From Photorhabdus bodei (lineage in GTDB: Bacteria > Pseudomonadota > Gammaproteobacteria > Enterobacterales > Enterobacteriaceae): 64,000 nucleotides of DNA. This document shows, one piece after another, positions 47,858-57,032 of this stretch (the first letter of the stretch is position 1; each line of letters opens with the position of its first letter). Where the stretch lies: positions 186,001-250,000 of the forward strand of contig NZ_NSCM01000002.1 of assembly GCF_003287735.1 (NCBI RefSeq), written 5' to 3'. The notes under the pieces were generated by a model. The model was not told where the DNA came from, did no database searches, and worked only from the letters and a program-made list of their open reading frames with translations. A program made the position numbers and the translations under genes.

Positions 47858-48427
47858 ATGAAAAGAATTCTTTTTGTAGCACTATCGGTTATGTTTTTGG
47901 CGGGATGTCCATCCTTGCCACCGGAGCGGCCTGAACCTCCGACGCCGGTTGTACCAGTGACCCCATCGGAAAAACCGACACCACCATCTGAAAAGGTACC
48001 AGAGCCTCCTAAAATGAGCGCGGTTGACTGGGAAAGTACAGTGCAACCATTAGTAGAGCAACTCGTTAAGGCTCATGGGTTGGAAAACGCGAAGTTACTA
48101 TTAGTTGATACAGTGAAAAATAATACTAACGGCGCATTACAAACCATGCAAGCAACCGATACTTTGCGTCAGGCTCTCAGTAGCGAGCATGTTTTTGAAT
48201 TAATACCACAAAATCAGGTGCAAAATGCCCGTCAATCTCTGGGCTTATCTGAAGAAGATAGTTTGGGATTGCGTAGTAAAGCGATTGGTCTGGCGCGTTA
48301 TTTGAATGCGGATTATGTTCTCTATTCCATAGTTTCAGGTAACAGTGATAAGCGTGATATCGTCATGCAACTGATGCTGGTAAAGACGGGCGAGATTCTT
48401 TGGTCAGGGCACGGTGACGTTAAATAA
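47858..48427 (+). CDS. lpoB: Penicillin-binding protein activator LpoB
   Basis: LpoB is an outer-membrane lipoprotein that activates PBP1B for peptidoglycan synthesis. The 189-residue protein has a lipobox LAGC with Cys17, a proline-rich linker (residues 18-53) long enough to span the periplasm, and the globular domain (VDWESTVQPLVEQLV to SGHGDVK). I chose the ATG at 47858 because it places the signal peptide correctly; an upstream frame starts at 47795. It overlaps thiK by 14 bp. Confidence 0.94.
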   Translation: MKRILFVALSVMFLAGCPSLPPERPEPPTPVVPVTPSEKPTPPSEKVPEPPKMSAVDWESTVQPLVEQLVKAHGLENAKLLLVDTVKNNTNGALQTMQATDTLRQALSSEHVFELIPQNQVQNARQSLGLSEEDSLGLRSKAIGLARYLNADYVLYSIVSGNSDKRDIVMQLMLVKTGEILWSGHGDVK

Positions 48428-49277
48428 TCATAATTGTTTATTGCAGGCATTGCGCAAACAATGGCCGCATACCGCGGTAAACGATTGGAAGATAAGACCG
48501 TTAAGTGGGCTGACGAATGAGAGTTATTATGCCACCAATGGTGAATATCATATTGTCGGCCGCAGGCAGGGGCAGCAGGGGAAACAGCTTGGCGTTAATC
48601 GTCAGCGTGAAAGCGCCATTTTGCGCCATCTCAGCCAGGTAAAAATTGCTCCGCAAGTCATAGCAATGGTTCCTCACTGGCTATTGTTGGAGTGGTTGCC
48701 TGGTCATATTATTGGGCAAAATGAGTTTTCTCAGCCTGATTTTTTGCAAAAACTGGCGGCATTATTGGCTATTTTGCATCACCAGCCTCTGTTTGGTTAC
48801 CGGCTTCAACTGAGGAATCAGCTAGAAAGCCATTGGTTGCAAATTGATAAAGCGCGTCTTACTCCCTGTTGGTTGCGGCTGCATAAACGTTTTATGTCGT
48901 CTCCGATGCCTTCAATACTAAAATTATCACCCGCTCATATGGATGTACATTACGGTAATTTGCTTAATACCTCTCAAGGGCTGAAACTCATTGATTGGGA
49001 ATATGCAACTGATACTGATATTGGATTTGCGTTAGCGGCACTGTTTCGCACTAATCATTGGGATGAGTCGCAGCAGCAGGATTTTTTGAATTACTATTGT
49101 AGCCAGTCATCAGGATATTCAAACCGGACACTATTAGAACGCCAAATTAAACGTTGGCTACCTTGGGTTGATTACATGATTTTAATGTGGTTTGAAGTGC
49201 GCTGGAAACAGAGTGGTGATCCACACTTTTTAGAACTAGCACAACCGTTGCGTCTCTCTTTTGGTCTAACGTTTTAA
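48414..49277 (+). CDS. thiK: Thiamine kinase ThiK
   Basis: ThiK phosphorylates thiamine in the salvage path. The 287-residue protein has an APH/choline-kinase-like fold with the catalytic Brenner motif HMDVHYGNLLN and the metal-binding DWEYA. Its N-terminal lobe has GLTNESYYATNGEYH. It starts with GTG inside the end of lpoB. The order lpoB-thiK-nagZ is as in E. coli. Confidence 0.9.
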   Translation: MTLNNHNCLLQALRKQWPHTAVNDWKIRPLSGLTNESYYATNGEYHIVGRRQGQQGKQLGVNRQRESAILRHLSQVKIAPQVIAMVPHWLLLEWLPGHIIGQNEFSQPDFLQKLAALLAILHHQPLFGYRLQLRNQLESHWLQIDKARLTPCWLRLHKRFMSSPMPSILKLSPAHMDVHYGNLLNTSQGLKLIDWEYATDTDIGFALAALFRTNHWDESQQQDFLNYYCSQSSGYSNRTLLERQIKRWLPWVDYMILMWFEVRWKQSGDPHFLELAQPLRLSFGLTF

Positions 49278-49304
49278 GCTGCATTGATTGCAGTAATATG
49301 AATA

Positions 49305-49431
49305 TATACCCAATGGATTTCAAGATGGATCGCGACGGCAAGGGAGAGAATCCCCGGGAGCATAGATAACTATGTGACCGGGGTGAACGAGCGCAGCCAA
49401 CAAAGAGGCAACTTGAAAGATAACGGGTATA
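49305..49431. repeat. ERIC element, full length 127 bp
   Basis: Bounded by TATACCCAATGGATTTCAAG and GATAACGGGTATA with the core CCCCGGGAGCATAGATAACT. It lies between thiK and nagZ, 13 bp before the nagZ start, so it is presumably in the transcript. Confidence 0.93.
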
Positions 49432-49444
49432 AGCGAGGAATGTC

Positions 49445-50467
49445 ATGGGTCCGGTTATGTTAGATGTTGTTGGTTATGAATTGGATAATGAAGAAAAGGA
49501 AATTTTGCAACATCCATTAGTGGGCGGATTAATTCTGTTTACCCGCAATTTTTATGATGTTGAGCAATTACGAGAATTAGTCCGTCAGATTCGTGAGGCT
49601 TCTCGTCATCGTCTTGTGATTGCTGTTGATCAAGAAGGCGGCAGAGTTCAGCGTTTCCGAGAAGGTTTCACTTGTTTACCGGCGGCTCAATCTTTTGCTG
49701 GATTGAGTGACAATCTCAATGGCACTCAATTGGCGGAAGAGGCGGGCTGGTTGATGGCGTCTGAAATGATTGCTATGGATATCGATATCAGCTTTGCACC
49801 GGTATTGGATTTAGGTCACCAGTGTGTGGCTATTGGTGAACGTTCATTCCATGAAGATCCTGAACAGGCCAAGATGATGGCGGAGCACTTTATTAAAGGT
49901 ATGCATTCTGCCGGAATGAAATCGACGGGTAAACATTTTCCGGGGCATGGTGCTGTCGATGCTGATTCTCATAAAGAAACTCCCTGTGATGATCGCCCGT
50001 TAGAAGCGATTTGTCATCATGACATGTCTATTTTCCGTGATTTTATCCAGCGTAATTTATTGGATGCGATTATGCCGGCTCATGTGATCTATTCTCAGGT
50101 AGATGAACATCCCGCCAGCGGGTCGTCATATTGGTTAAAATCAGTGCTGCGTCAGCAATTGGGTTTTAATGGCGTGGTATTTTCCGATGATCTCTCTATG
50201 GAAGGGGCGGCAATGATGGGAAGTTATGTTGAGCGCGGACAGACTGCTCTCAATGCAGGTTGTGACATAATTTTGATATGTAATAACCGTGATGGAGCAG
50301 TTAGCGTGCTTGATAATCTGCCTTTGACCAAAGTGGAGAAATTATCAGAATTGTATCATCGAGGTGGTCAATACAGTCTGAATGAGTTAAAGAATTCAAA
50401 ACGTTGGCAACAGGCTAATAAAGCACTAACGGTTTTACATGAGCAATGGCAGGGTTGTATGCGGTAA
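49445..50467 (+). CDS. nagZ: Beta-N-acetylhexosaminidase NagZ
   Basis: NagZ removes GlcNAc from cytosolic anhydromuropeptides during peptidoglycan recycling, producing signals that can induce beta-lactamase. The 340-residue family 3 glycosidase begins [17 protein letters not shown], has the catalytic-loop motif [18 protein letters not shown] and the nucleophile motif [11 protein letters not shown]. The ribosome-binding site GAGGA is just inside the space after the ERIC. In E. coli ycfP and ndh follow; ycfP is absent here. Confidence 0.95.
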   Translation: MGPVMLDVVGYELDNEEKEILQHPLVGGLILFTRNFYDVEQLRELVRQIREASRHRLVIAVDQEGGRVQRFREGFTCLPAAQSFAGLSDNLNGTQLAEEAGWLMASEMIAMDIDISFAPVLDLGHQCVAIGERSFHEDPEQAKMMAEHFIKGMHSAGMKSTGKHFPGHGAVDADSHKETPCDDRPLEAICHHDMSIFRDFIQRNLLDAIMPAHVIYSQVDEHPASGSSYWLKSVLRQQLGFNGVVFSDDLSMEGAAMMGSYVERGQTALNAGCDIILICNNRDGAVSVLDNLPLTKVEKLSELYHRGGQYSLNELKNSKRWQQANKALTVLHEQWQGCMR

Positions 50468-50529
50468 TTTGTAAAGTCGTATCTTATGTTTGTTCTATTA
50501 CTAAATAAATGACTTTTAATGTTAATTGT

Positions 50530-50551
50530 GCGGGAAAATATCCCGCTTTTT
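50530..50551 (+). terminator. Rho-independent terminator after nagZ
   Basis: GCGGGA (50530-50535) pairs with TCCCGC (50541-50546), followed by T5. Confidence 0.88.
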
Positions 50552-50731
50552 GTATACATAGCATGGTCACATTCCTAAAATTTCATTGATATCAGGTTCT
50601 TTAAGGCATCTTTTTTGAAGCATATTTTATTTCCTATGTAAATAAGAAAATGAAATAAATAAGAGCTGAATCCAACCAACTGAAAATAAATTGACAAATT
50701 TTGTGATTGATGTTTATTTATTCAAAAGAAT

Positions 50732-50745
50732 TTGATGTTGTTCAA
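50732..50745 (+). promoter_or_regulatory. FNR-like box upstream of ndh
   Basis: TTGATGTTGTTCAA fits the FNR consensus TTGATNNNNATCAA at nine of ten defined positions. E. coli ndh is repressed by FNR without oxygen. The box lies about 140 bp before the ndh start. Confidence 0.5.
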
Positions 50746-50881
50746 TTTTGGTATGACCCACTAACCAGTCATGATATTCTGTAATTATCACATCAGTTAT
50801 TTGTATAAAACTAAATGTTATTTAAAGGTATTATTTTACTGTCCTTAAATAACATTTGGTTTACATTTTAGTGGAGTAGTC

Positions 50882-52186
50882 ATGACAACACCAAAGAAGA
50901 GAATTGTTATCATTGGTGGAGGTGCCGGTGGTTTGGAACTGGCAACCAGTCTGGGGCATAAGTTGGGTCGTAAGAAGAAAGCAGAAATTGTGCTGGTGGA
51001 TCGTAACCAAAGCCATTTATGGAAGCCGTTATTACATGAAGTGGCAACAGGCTCCCTTGACGATGGGGTTGATGCGTTGAGTTATCTGGCTCATGCCCGT
51101 AACCACTATTTCAGTTACCAATTAGGGACGTTAACTGATATTCACCGTGATAGCAAAAAAATTACTTTGACTGAGATCAGGGATGAATATAACGAAGTAT
51201 TGGTTCCTGAACGTGAATTGAGCTATGACATTCTAGTTATGGCCTTGGGAAGTACATCCAATGATTTTAATACACAAGGTGTGAAAGAGCACTGTATCTT
51301 CCTGGATAACCCACAACAGGCTCACCGTTTCCATAATGAAATGTTGAATCTGTTTCTTAAATATTCTGCAAACTGTGGTCAGCAAGATAAGGTTAATATT
51401 GCTATCGTTGGCGGTGGTGCGACAGGTGTTGAGTTATCAGCGGAATTGCACAATGCGGTAAAACAGCTTAACAGTTATGGTTTTGAAGGGCTGAGTTCAG
51501 AAGCATTGAACGTGACACTAGTCGAAGCAGGGGAGCGAATTTTGCCTGCATTGCCGGCACGTATTTCTGCTGCGGCACATCAAGAACTCACAAAACTTGG
51601 CGTTCATGTATTAACCAAAACTATGGTGACCAGCGCTGATGAACGTGGGTTGAATACTAAAGAAGGTGAGCTGATTAAAGCTGATCTCATGGTATGGGCT
51701 GCTGGTATCAAAGCACCTGATTTTATGAAAGATATTGCCGGTCTTGAAACCAACCGAATTAATCAGCTAGTGGTAAAGCCAACGCTGCAAACGACACTTG
51801 ATGATCATATTTTTGCCATTGGTGATTGTGCATCATGCTCGAAGAAGGAAGGTGGTTTTGTTCCACCAAGGGCACAGGCGGCTCATCAAATGGCTAGCCG
51901 CTGTTACAGTAATATTATTGCCTTGTTGCATGATAAACCGTTAAAAGAGTATACCTACAAAGATTATGGCTCATTGGTATCATTGTCTAAATTTAGTACG
52001 GTGGGTAGTTTGATGGGCAATTTGATGCGTGGTTCAATGATGATCGAAGGGCGTATAGCTCGTGCTGTCTATATCTCTTTATATCGTATGCATCAGGTGG
52101 CTTTACATGGTTATATTAAAACTGGCTTGATGATGCTTGTTGGCGGCATTAACCGTGTTATCCGTCCACGATTAAAACTGCATTAA
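50882..52186 (+). CDS. ndh: NADH:quinone oxidoreductase type II (Ndh)
   Basis: Ndh oxidises NADH and reduces ubiquinone without pumping protons. The 434-residue FAD protein has the FAD motif [11 protein letters not shown] (11-20), the NADH motif [15 protein letters not shown], and FAIGDCASC near the flavin. A C-terminal amphipathic region anchors it to the membrane. It begins at an ATG behind GTGGAG. An ERIC element starts directly after its stop. Control by FNR is suggested by an upstream box. Confidence 0.96.
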   Translation: MTTPKKRIVIIGGGAGGLELATSLGHKLGRKKKAEIVLVDRNQSHLWKPLLHEVATGSLDDGVDALSYLAHARNHYFSYQLGTLTDIHRDSKKITLTEIRDEYNEVLVPERELSYDILVMALGSTSNDFNTQGVKEHCIFLDNPQQAHRFHNEMLNLFLKYSANCGQQDKVNIAIVGGGATGVELSAELHNAVKQLNSYGFEGLSSEALNVTLVEAGERILPALPARISAAAHQELTKLGVHVLTKTMVTSADERGLNTKEGELIKADLMVWAAGIKAPDFMKDIAGLETNRINQLVVKPTLQTTLDDHIFAIGDCASCSKKEGGFVPPRAQAAHQMASRCYSNIIALLHDKPLKEYTYKDYGSLVSLSKFSTVGSLMGNLMRGSMMIEGRIARAVYISLYRMHQVALHGYIKTGLMMLVGGINRVIRPRLKLH

Positions 52187-52187
52187 T

Positions 52188-52314
52188 TATACCCGTTATC
52201 TTTCAAGTTGCCTCTTTGTTGGCTGCACTCGCTCACCCCGGTCACATAGTTACCTATGCTCCCGGGGATTCACTCCCTTGCCGTCGCGATGCATCTTGAA
52301 ATCCATAGGGTATA
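52188..52314. repeat. ERIC element, full length 127 bp, immediately after ndh
   Basis: Bounded by TATACCCGTTATC and CATAGGGTATA, with CTATGCTCCCGGGGATTCA. It starts two bases after the ndh TAA and would form the 3' hairpin of that transcript. Confidence 0.93.
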
Positions 52315-52328
52315 TTTAATTGATATAA

Positions 52329-52354
52329 GGCCACCCGTAGAATAACGGGTGGCC
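52329..52354 (-). terminator. Hairpin terminator after the S8 protease gene
   Basis: GGCCACCCGT (52329-52338) pairs exactly with ACGGGTGGCC (52345-52354). On the minus strand it is followed by a T-rich stretch. It could serve ndh on the other strand too. Confidence 0.75.
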
Positions 52355-52397
52355 CTGATAAAGCATTACGACTTTAATCTTAAATCATTTACTTTAA

Positions 52398-54080
52398 TTA
52401 AGAAAACAGACGATCAACTAATTTGAAAGCATTTGCGACATTTGGTCTCGTGCCGATTCCTTGTGGTTCTCCTATTATAAAACCGCTACTTCTAACCAGT
52501 GTTGCTATTTGAGTGCAATTAAGATATTTATGATATTTTAATTTTATATAGGACTGAATAAGCGCTAATGCACCTGCGACTAAAGGTGTCGCACTGGATG
52601 TTCCATTATAACTACGAGTATAATTTCTATTATTTCCTGGTAGGTACTGTAAGTTTGTATACCCAGTAGTTGTGACGTTCTCACCCCAGGAATTTAAACT
52701 GGTGTGAAGATTATGATTGGAAAAGCCTAACCTGTGTCCATTAATTGATGTACAGGCACCAATCATAATACCGCCAGGATCGCCATAATTAGGGAAAGTG
52801 AAGTCATAGGCTAAATTAATACCGCTATTACCAGAAGCGAAAATAATTATTGCCCCTGCATCAGCACAACTTTTTATTCTTTGCCAATTAGATTTGAGAT
52901 AGGTAAAAGGATAATATCTATTATTGGCTACAGTTTGAATATTTAAACTAATAATATCTCCTGGTAAAAAGCTATATATTATTCTATCAAAGTCATCGAC
53001 GTCATAAAAACGGAATTGACATTCGTGAGCAATACCCGTCACACCGAATGTATTATCTTTTGCAGCAATACAGCCGGTGGCGGCTGTGCCGTGATTACAA
53101 TCTTGTGTTTCTGGGCGGCTGTTGATAACCGTAATATTACCAACTAAATCTTCATGGTTTCTATAAACGCCAAAATCAAGATGGTGTACAGTGACACCTT
53201 TGCCTTTATAACCTTCATCCCAGGCTTTTCTGATATTCATACCGCTGTGTTCGTCTAAATATCCTTGTAGATGTGAAAAATCAGGTGTAACGATATGAGT
53301 AGTATCAAATTCAGGAATTATCGTTTCCTCTTCGGATAGAAGCAAAGGCGGTGGCGGCAGCTCTTTCAAAATTGGCGTAAGAGAGCAAAATTCGACATAA
53401 TCCAGTTTCTCCAGTTCATTGGCTAACTTGACTAAATCAGCATGATTAATATCAGCATCTATCTTGTAAAGATGAATTAATTTACTGAATTCTGGTGTTT
53501 TCCAGGTTTTCTTATCTAAATCTTCTTGATTAAAAGCAGGTTTTATCTCTATTGAATGTTGAGATGAATTAAAAGCAGGTAATAAATTATCTTTTTCTAT
53601 TTCAAATTTTTTTAATCCATCAGGGGAAAACATAATCTCAAGGTTATATTTCAAATTCTTATTTGGGATATCATTATTTCCTTTTAAAGAAACAGTATTT
53701 CCTTTGGAAGGTATCTGTTTCGATGGTATATGGTTAATGTTGATATTATCAGTTTTGTCTTTATTTATCTCATCGATTTTTTTATCGATATCAAACAGAA
53801 AGTCTGATTCTTTTATTTCTATATTTTCTGGTGTAAGCGCAGCAATTGTTTTACCATCTTTTTTAATGGTGGTTTCTATTGTATAATTTGCGGGTTTAAG
53901 TGAAGTCAAACAGATGAGTTGGTTATCTTCACTATAACGTTCATATATCTCTTTTGTGTTTGAATTGGTTACGGTGTATTTTATTTCTGTATCGTTACTA
54001 ATTTCACCGTGACATTTAAGATATAAATTACCGTCAAATTTTGCAGATTGAAAATACTCAAGGGATATGGACATTTTCAT
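52398..54080 (-). CDS. Subtilisin-like serine protease (S8 family), no signal peptide
   Basis: The 560-residue protein has an N-terminal region (1-190) of unknown fold. An I9-inhibitor-like segment follows (about 195-240; LYKIDADINHADLVKLANEL, ending VEFCSLTPIL). Then come a proline stretch (PPPPLLL) and an S8 peptidase domain (275-555). The catalytic triad is Asp302 (HHLDFGVYRNHED), His330 (CNHGTAATG) and Ser495 (NGTSSATPLVAGA), with oxyanion Asn418 (ASGNSG). It lacks a signal peptide, so export, if any, uses another route. It is encoded downstream of isnAB on the same strand, 345 bp away. The substrate is unknown. Confidence 0.85.
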   Translation of the reverse strand: MKMSISLEYFQSAKFDGNLYLKCHGEISNDTEIKYTVTNSNTKEIYERYSEDNQLICLTSLKPANYTIETTIKKDGKTIAALTPENIEIKESDFLFDIDKKIDEINKDKTDNININHIPSKQIPSKGNTVSLKGNNDIPNKNLKYNLEIMFSPDGLKKFEIEKDNLLPAFNSSQHSIEIKPAFNQEDLDKKTWKTPEFSKLIHLYKIDADINHADLVKLANELEKLDYVEFCSLTPILKELPPPPLLLSEEETIIPEFDTTHIVTPDFSHLQGYLDEHSGMNIRKAWDEGYKGKGVTVHHLDFGVYRNHEDLVGNITVINSRPETQDCNHGTAATGCIAAKDNTFGVTGIAHECQFRFYDVDDFDRIIYSFLPGDIISLNIQTVANNRYYPFTYLKSNWQRIKSCADAGAIIIFASGNSGINLAYDFTFPNYGDPGGIMIGACTSINGHRLGFSNHNLHTSLNSWGENVTTTGYTNLQYLPGNNRNYTRSYNGTSSATPLVAGALALIQSYIKLKYHKYLNCTQIATLVRSSGFIIGEPQGIGTRPNVANAFKLVDRLFS

Positions 54081-54425
54081 TCTCCTCTTTAGTTAATTTC
54101 CTCCTCAGTATAACTATAGTTGAGTATTTTAAATTATTATTATTTCTTAGTCCATTGTTCTGTTAGAGAGTAACTGGATTATCTATACTAATTATTACTG
54201 AGTGTGATTTTAAAATTAATTTATAATTTCTTTGGTGAGGAAGTTATTTTTCTTAAAATAAAAAGTAGGTTTTTGTTAAGATGGCTAAGTCTGAATGACC
54301 TCATTAATAGTGTAGGATAGATTTACATAATAAGTGAAATTTTTCATAAGAGTAGAACATTTGACTCCCAATAAAGTACAGTGAGAGTCAAATAATCTTT
54401 CCAATTTTTCGTTTATATAAGAATA
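54081..54425. other. Spacer between protease gene and isnB
   Basis: AT-rich, with an imperfect hairpin TTGACTC/GAGTCAA (54361-54391) that may end the isnAB transcript. The rest probably holds the protease promoter. No gene seen. Confidence 0.45.
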
Positions 54426-55271
54426 CTATGATCTTAACGCCTGATTATTAAATACCGGATTAGATTGAATATGGATTCTCTGTAAATGCCGTTCTGATTT
54501 GGAAGTAAATCCTTCACGTCCATGTAGCAGAGAGAAATTATCCACAATCACCAGATCACCTTTTTTCCATGCATGAGCATATAAATGGCGCTTATCATAT
54601 AATATATTGATAAAATCTTGTTGAAATTCTGCTACTTGATCAGGGCTGATATTATGATATTCAATAGCATGTTTATTTAGGAATTTTTCTCCATCTACTG
54701 CCGGTTCGTTATATCTGATAACGAATCCGTTTCTGTCCGGATGTTCTTCCACTAAAGGAGAGTGAACTTCCCCACCATAATGAGTGACTTTATTAATGCG
54801 GTAAGTAATCGATATATTCTTCCACTGTTCTAATTGCTGTTGAGTAGCATTAGCAACAACACGACGAGTATTGACAAAGGTTGTCCTGCCCCCTTGGTCG
54901 CTTTCAGGTGCGTGGGCGCAATGGAACATAATAAACTCGGGAATTGTTGGTTTATACATGCCATCCCAGTGCAACGGCATATAGCTGTTATCAAAAACGT
55001 GATCGGTAGCATCTTGATATTCACGAACATCTAAAATAGCACCAAACGGCCACATCATTATTTCTCCCCAATTACGGGCATATTCTTCATATTTTTCGTG
55101 ATCAGATAAATCAGATTTAAAACCACGTAATATAAGCAGATGGTGTTTTCTAGCCAGTTCTTTCAGTTGTTCCACTGATAACGTATCAATATGTTGATCG
55201 GAAGATTGAGGCGTAATTTTTAAACCAAAAGGGGTTATTTCTTCTGTCTGAAAGCTATTTAATTCTGTCAT
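54426..55271 (-). CDS. isnB: Fe(II)/2-oxoglutarate dioxygenase IsnB/PvcB (TauD family)
   Basis: IsnB acts on the isonitrile made by IsnA, oxidatively decarboxylating it to a vinyl isonitrile, as in the rhabduscin pathway. The 281-residue TauD-like protein has the metal facial triad His101-x-Asp103 (PLHWDGMY) and His250 (LLHGREGF), and Arg residues near 261-265 for 2-oxoglutarate. The family match to PvcB/IsnB rests on the adjacent isocyanide synthase. It has AAGGA upstream of the ATG and follows isnA after 12 bp. Confidence 0.85.
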   Translation of the reverse strand: MTELNSFQTEEITPFGLKITPQSSDQHIDTLSVEQLKELARKHHLLILRGFKSDLSDHEKYEEYARNWGEIMMWPFGAILDVREYQDATDHVFDNSYMPLHWDGMYKPTIPEFIMFHCAHAPESDQGGRTTFVNTRRVVANATQQQLEQWKNISITYRINKVTHYGGEVHSPLVEEHPDRNGFVIRYNEPAVDGEKFLNKHAIEYHNISPDQVAEFQQDFINILYDKRHLYAHAWKKGDLVIVDNFSLLHGREGFTSKSERHLQRIHIQSNPVFNNQALRS

Positions 55272-55283
55272 CGCTATTTTCCT

Positions 55284-56261
55284 TCAAATTACATAGTGAC
55301 TGGGTTTTCCATGAATATTTACTAATTTTCCGCCCATCATCTGAACTTCTTTGTGTTTCATAAGTATAAATTGCCCATTTACATTGGCTGCGACACCATG
55401 CCAAGGGGTTAACCAATCATCCCGGGTTGGCATCATATGAATACCAAATTTAATACTGTCTGCTGGCTGAGGATGAATAGACAGACGTATGGCTTTTGGA
55501 AAATGAGTATCTAATAAACTTCCCCACGCCCAACTTCGTTGAATAACACCGATGGCTCTTTGTTTGGCATCTTTTTGTAGGGCATTGTTTGATCCGGTAT
55601 AGCCGGGTAATAAGCTGTCTTCATATAAGAAGCGGGTGACCGCACGATATAATTGTAATCCATCACTATTTTGCAATAGTTCATCTTTGATAGATTCTTC
55701 TGAACGGGCATAATGTTTGACTAACAGATGTCTCTGTAAATTGAAATCATCACTATGTTCGCAAAGTTCCTTATCGTCATTAAGGTTGAATGTACTTAAA
55801 TTGATAGCACCGACTTCATGAAGTAATTGCTTAATATCTTCATGATATTGGCTGATAACTGTATCACTGACGTGAATCAGATCACCGAAAACGTGCCCAT
55901 CAGAGCAAATAATAATGCGGGCACCAGGCGGATAATAAAGCTGGATACGCTGGCAAAGAGAATTAAGAAAAATTAAAGATAGACGTTCTGCCATATCTGG
56001 AGCAGTACCAAGCACTTTATTTCTGTTTGGTGATTTTGTTGGGAATGCTGGTAAAATAAATTCTATAGGTTTTTTGTTCTTGATAAATTGTTCAATTCTG
56101 GGCAATTGTACAGTTTTAACAATCTCTTCTTCTTTAGCCGAATCCCTCCCTGAGTCAGTAAGGCGTCTGCGATATTGCAACAACTCACGCAGAATCTGCA
56201 TAGAAATATTATTAGTGGAAACATTCCCGGAAGTAATATTATTAGCGGTGGTAATTTGCAT
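55284..56261 (-). CDS. isnA: Isocyanide synthase IsnA/PvcA
   Basis: IsnA converts the amino group of tyrosine (or tryptophan) to an isonitrile, using ribulose 5-phosphate as the carbon source. The 325-residue protein has the PvcA/Dit1 domain with FILPAFPTKSPNRNKVLG, ICSDGHVFGDLIHVSD, and the end LTPWHGVAANVNGQFIL. In Xenorhabdus and Photorhabdus, IsnA and IsnB with a glycosyltransferase make rhabduscin, an inhibitor of insect phenoloxidase. No glycosyltransferase is nearby here. The start at 56261 has a weak ribosome-binding site; the next in-frame ATG is at codon 21. Confidence 0.85.
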   Translation of the reverse strand: MQITTANNITSGNVSTNNISMQILRELLQYRRRLTDSGRDSAKEEEIVKTVQLPRIEQFIKNKKPIEFILPAFPTKSPNRNKVLGTAPDMAERLSLIFLNSLCQRIQLYYPPGARIIICSDGHVFGDLIHVSDTVISQYHEDIKQLLHEVGAINLSTFNLNDDKELCEHSDDFNLQRHLLVKHYARSEESIKDELLQNSDGLQLYRAVTRFLYEDSLLPGYTGSNNALQKDAKQRAIGVIQRSWAWGSLLDTHFPKAIRLSIHPQPADSIKFGIHMMPTRDDWLTPWHGVAANVNGQFILMKHKEVQMMGGKLVNIHGKPSHYVI

Positions 56262-57032
56262 AATTACGATTTCTCATATATTTGTTGCAAGTATATCTAT
56301 TTTCAAAATAGATAAATAGCGGTTCAACTAATTGGTATAGGCGAAGTGTAAGATAATGCAATTAAAAGATAATATAATATTTAAGAATATCTAATAATTT
56401 ATTTAATAATAAACAATATGTTTGAATATGATTTATATAATTAGTCAATATATTTGATTGATTGTTACATTAAGGCACCGTTTAATAGGGTTATTAAAAC
56501 ATTCGTTAACTGGTACGATCACTGCAATTAGGCACTAGTTAAAGTTAAATGAGCGATGTGAAATGAGATTGAGGTTAATTTTATATTGGTCATTTTTTTC
56601 TGAAATTGATTCTGAATAAGGTAAATAAGGCATTTTTTCTCTATTAATATATTGTTAATAATTATATGATGTGATTTTTGTATAAGTAAAAATTATGAAT
56701 TTAATGGGGGAAGATATCATTGCAGTAAATTACTGCATGAGGTTGATCATAAAGACCATTATTATGACTATATCTAGTTATTATCTTTCGTAAATAAAAT
56801 TGTCCTATAATCCAATCAAATTAGTAATCTTCATTTCATATTCATATCATATGAATGTTATCTTAGAATAAATATTGATGAATAAATCACAGCATAATTA
56901 TTCAATAGTACAAATGAATATTGGTCTCGATTTTGGCGGGGTGACGTAGAAAAAAGCAGTTATGCAATGTGAGTTAAATTGCAGTACTTCCCCACAGACT
57001 GGTAATCAATCATAGGGGAAGTTAACAGTGGT
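56262..57032. other. Long AT-rich noncoding region between isnA and mfd
   Basis: About 770 bp with no credible gene. It carries a short perfect dyad GCAGTAAATTACTGC around 56722-56736, ATTCATATCATATGAAT near 56840, and a CTTCCCC/GGGGAAG stem (56987-57021) that may terminate mfd. It must contain the isnA promoter. The composition is similar to other xenogeneic, silenced DNA. Confidence 0.5.
56987..57021 (-). terminator. Possible hairpin terminator after mfd
   Basis: CTTCCCC (56987-56993) pairs with GGGGAAG (57015-57021) with a 21-base loop. There is no strong T run, so this is weak. Confidence 0.4.

Larger units (their letters stand above)
50468..50881. other. nagZ-ndh intergenic region
   Basis: This contains the nagZ terminator and an FNR-like box. 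At 414 bp it is too short for an intact ycfP, which lies at this place in E. coli. Otherwise AT-rich. Confidence 0.55.
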
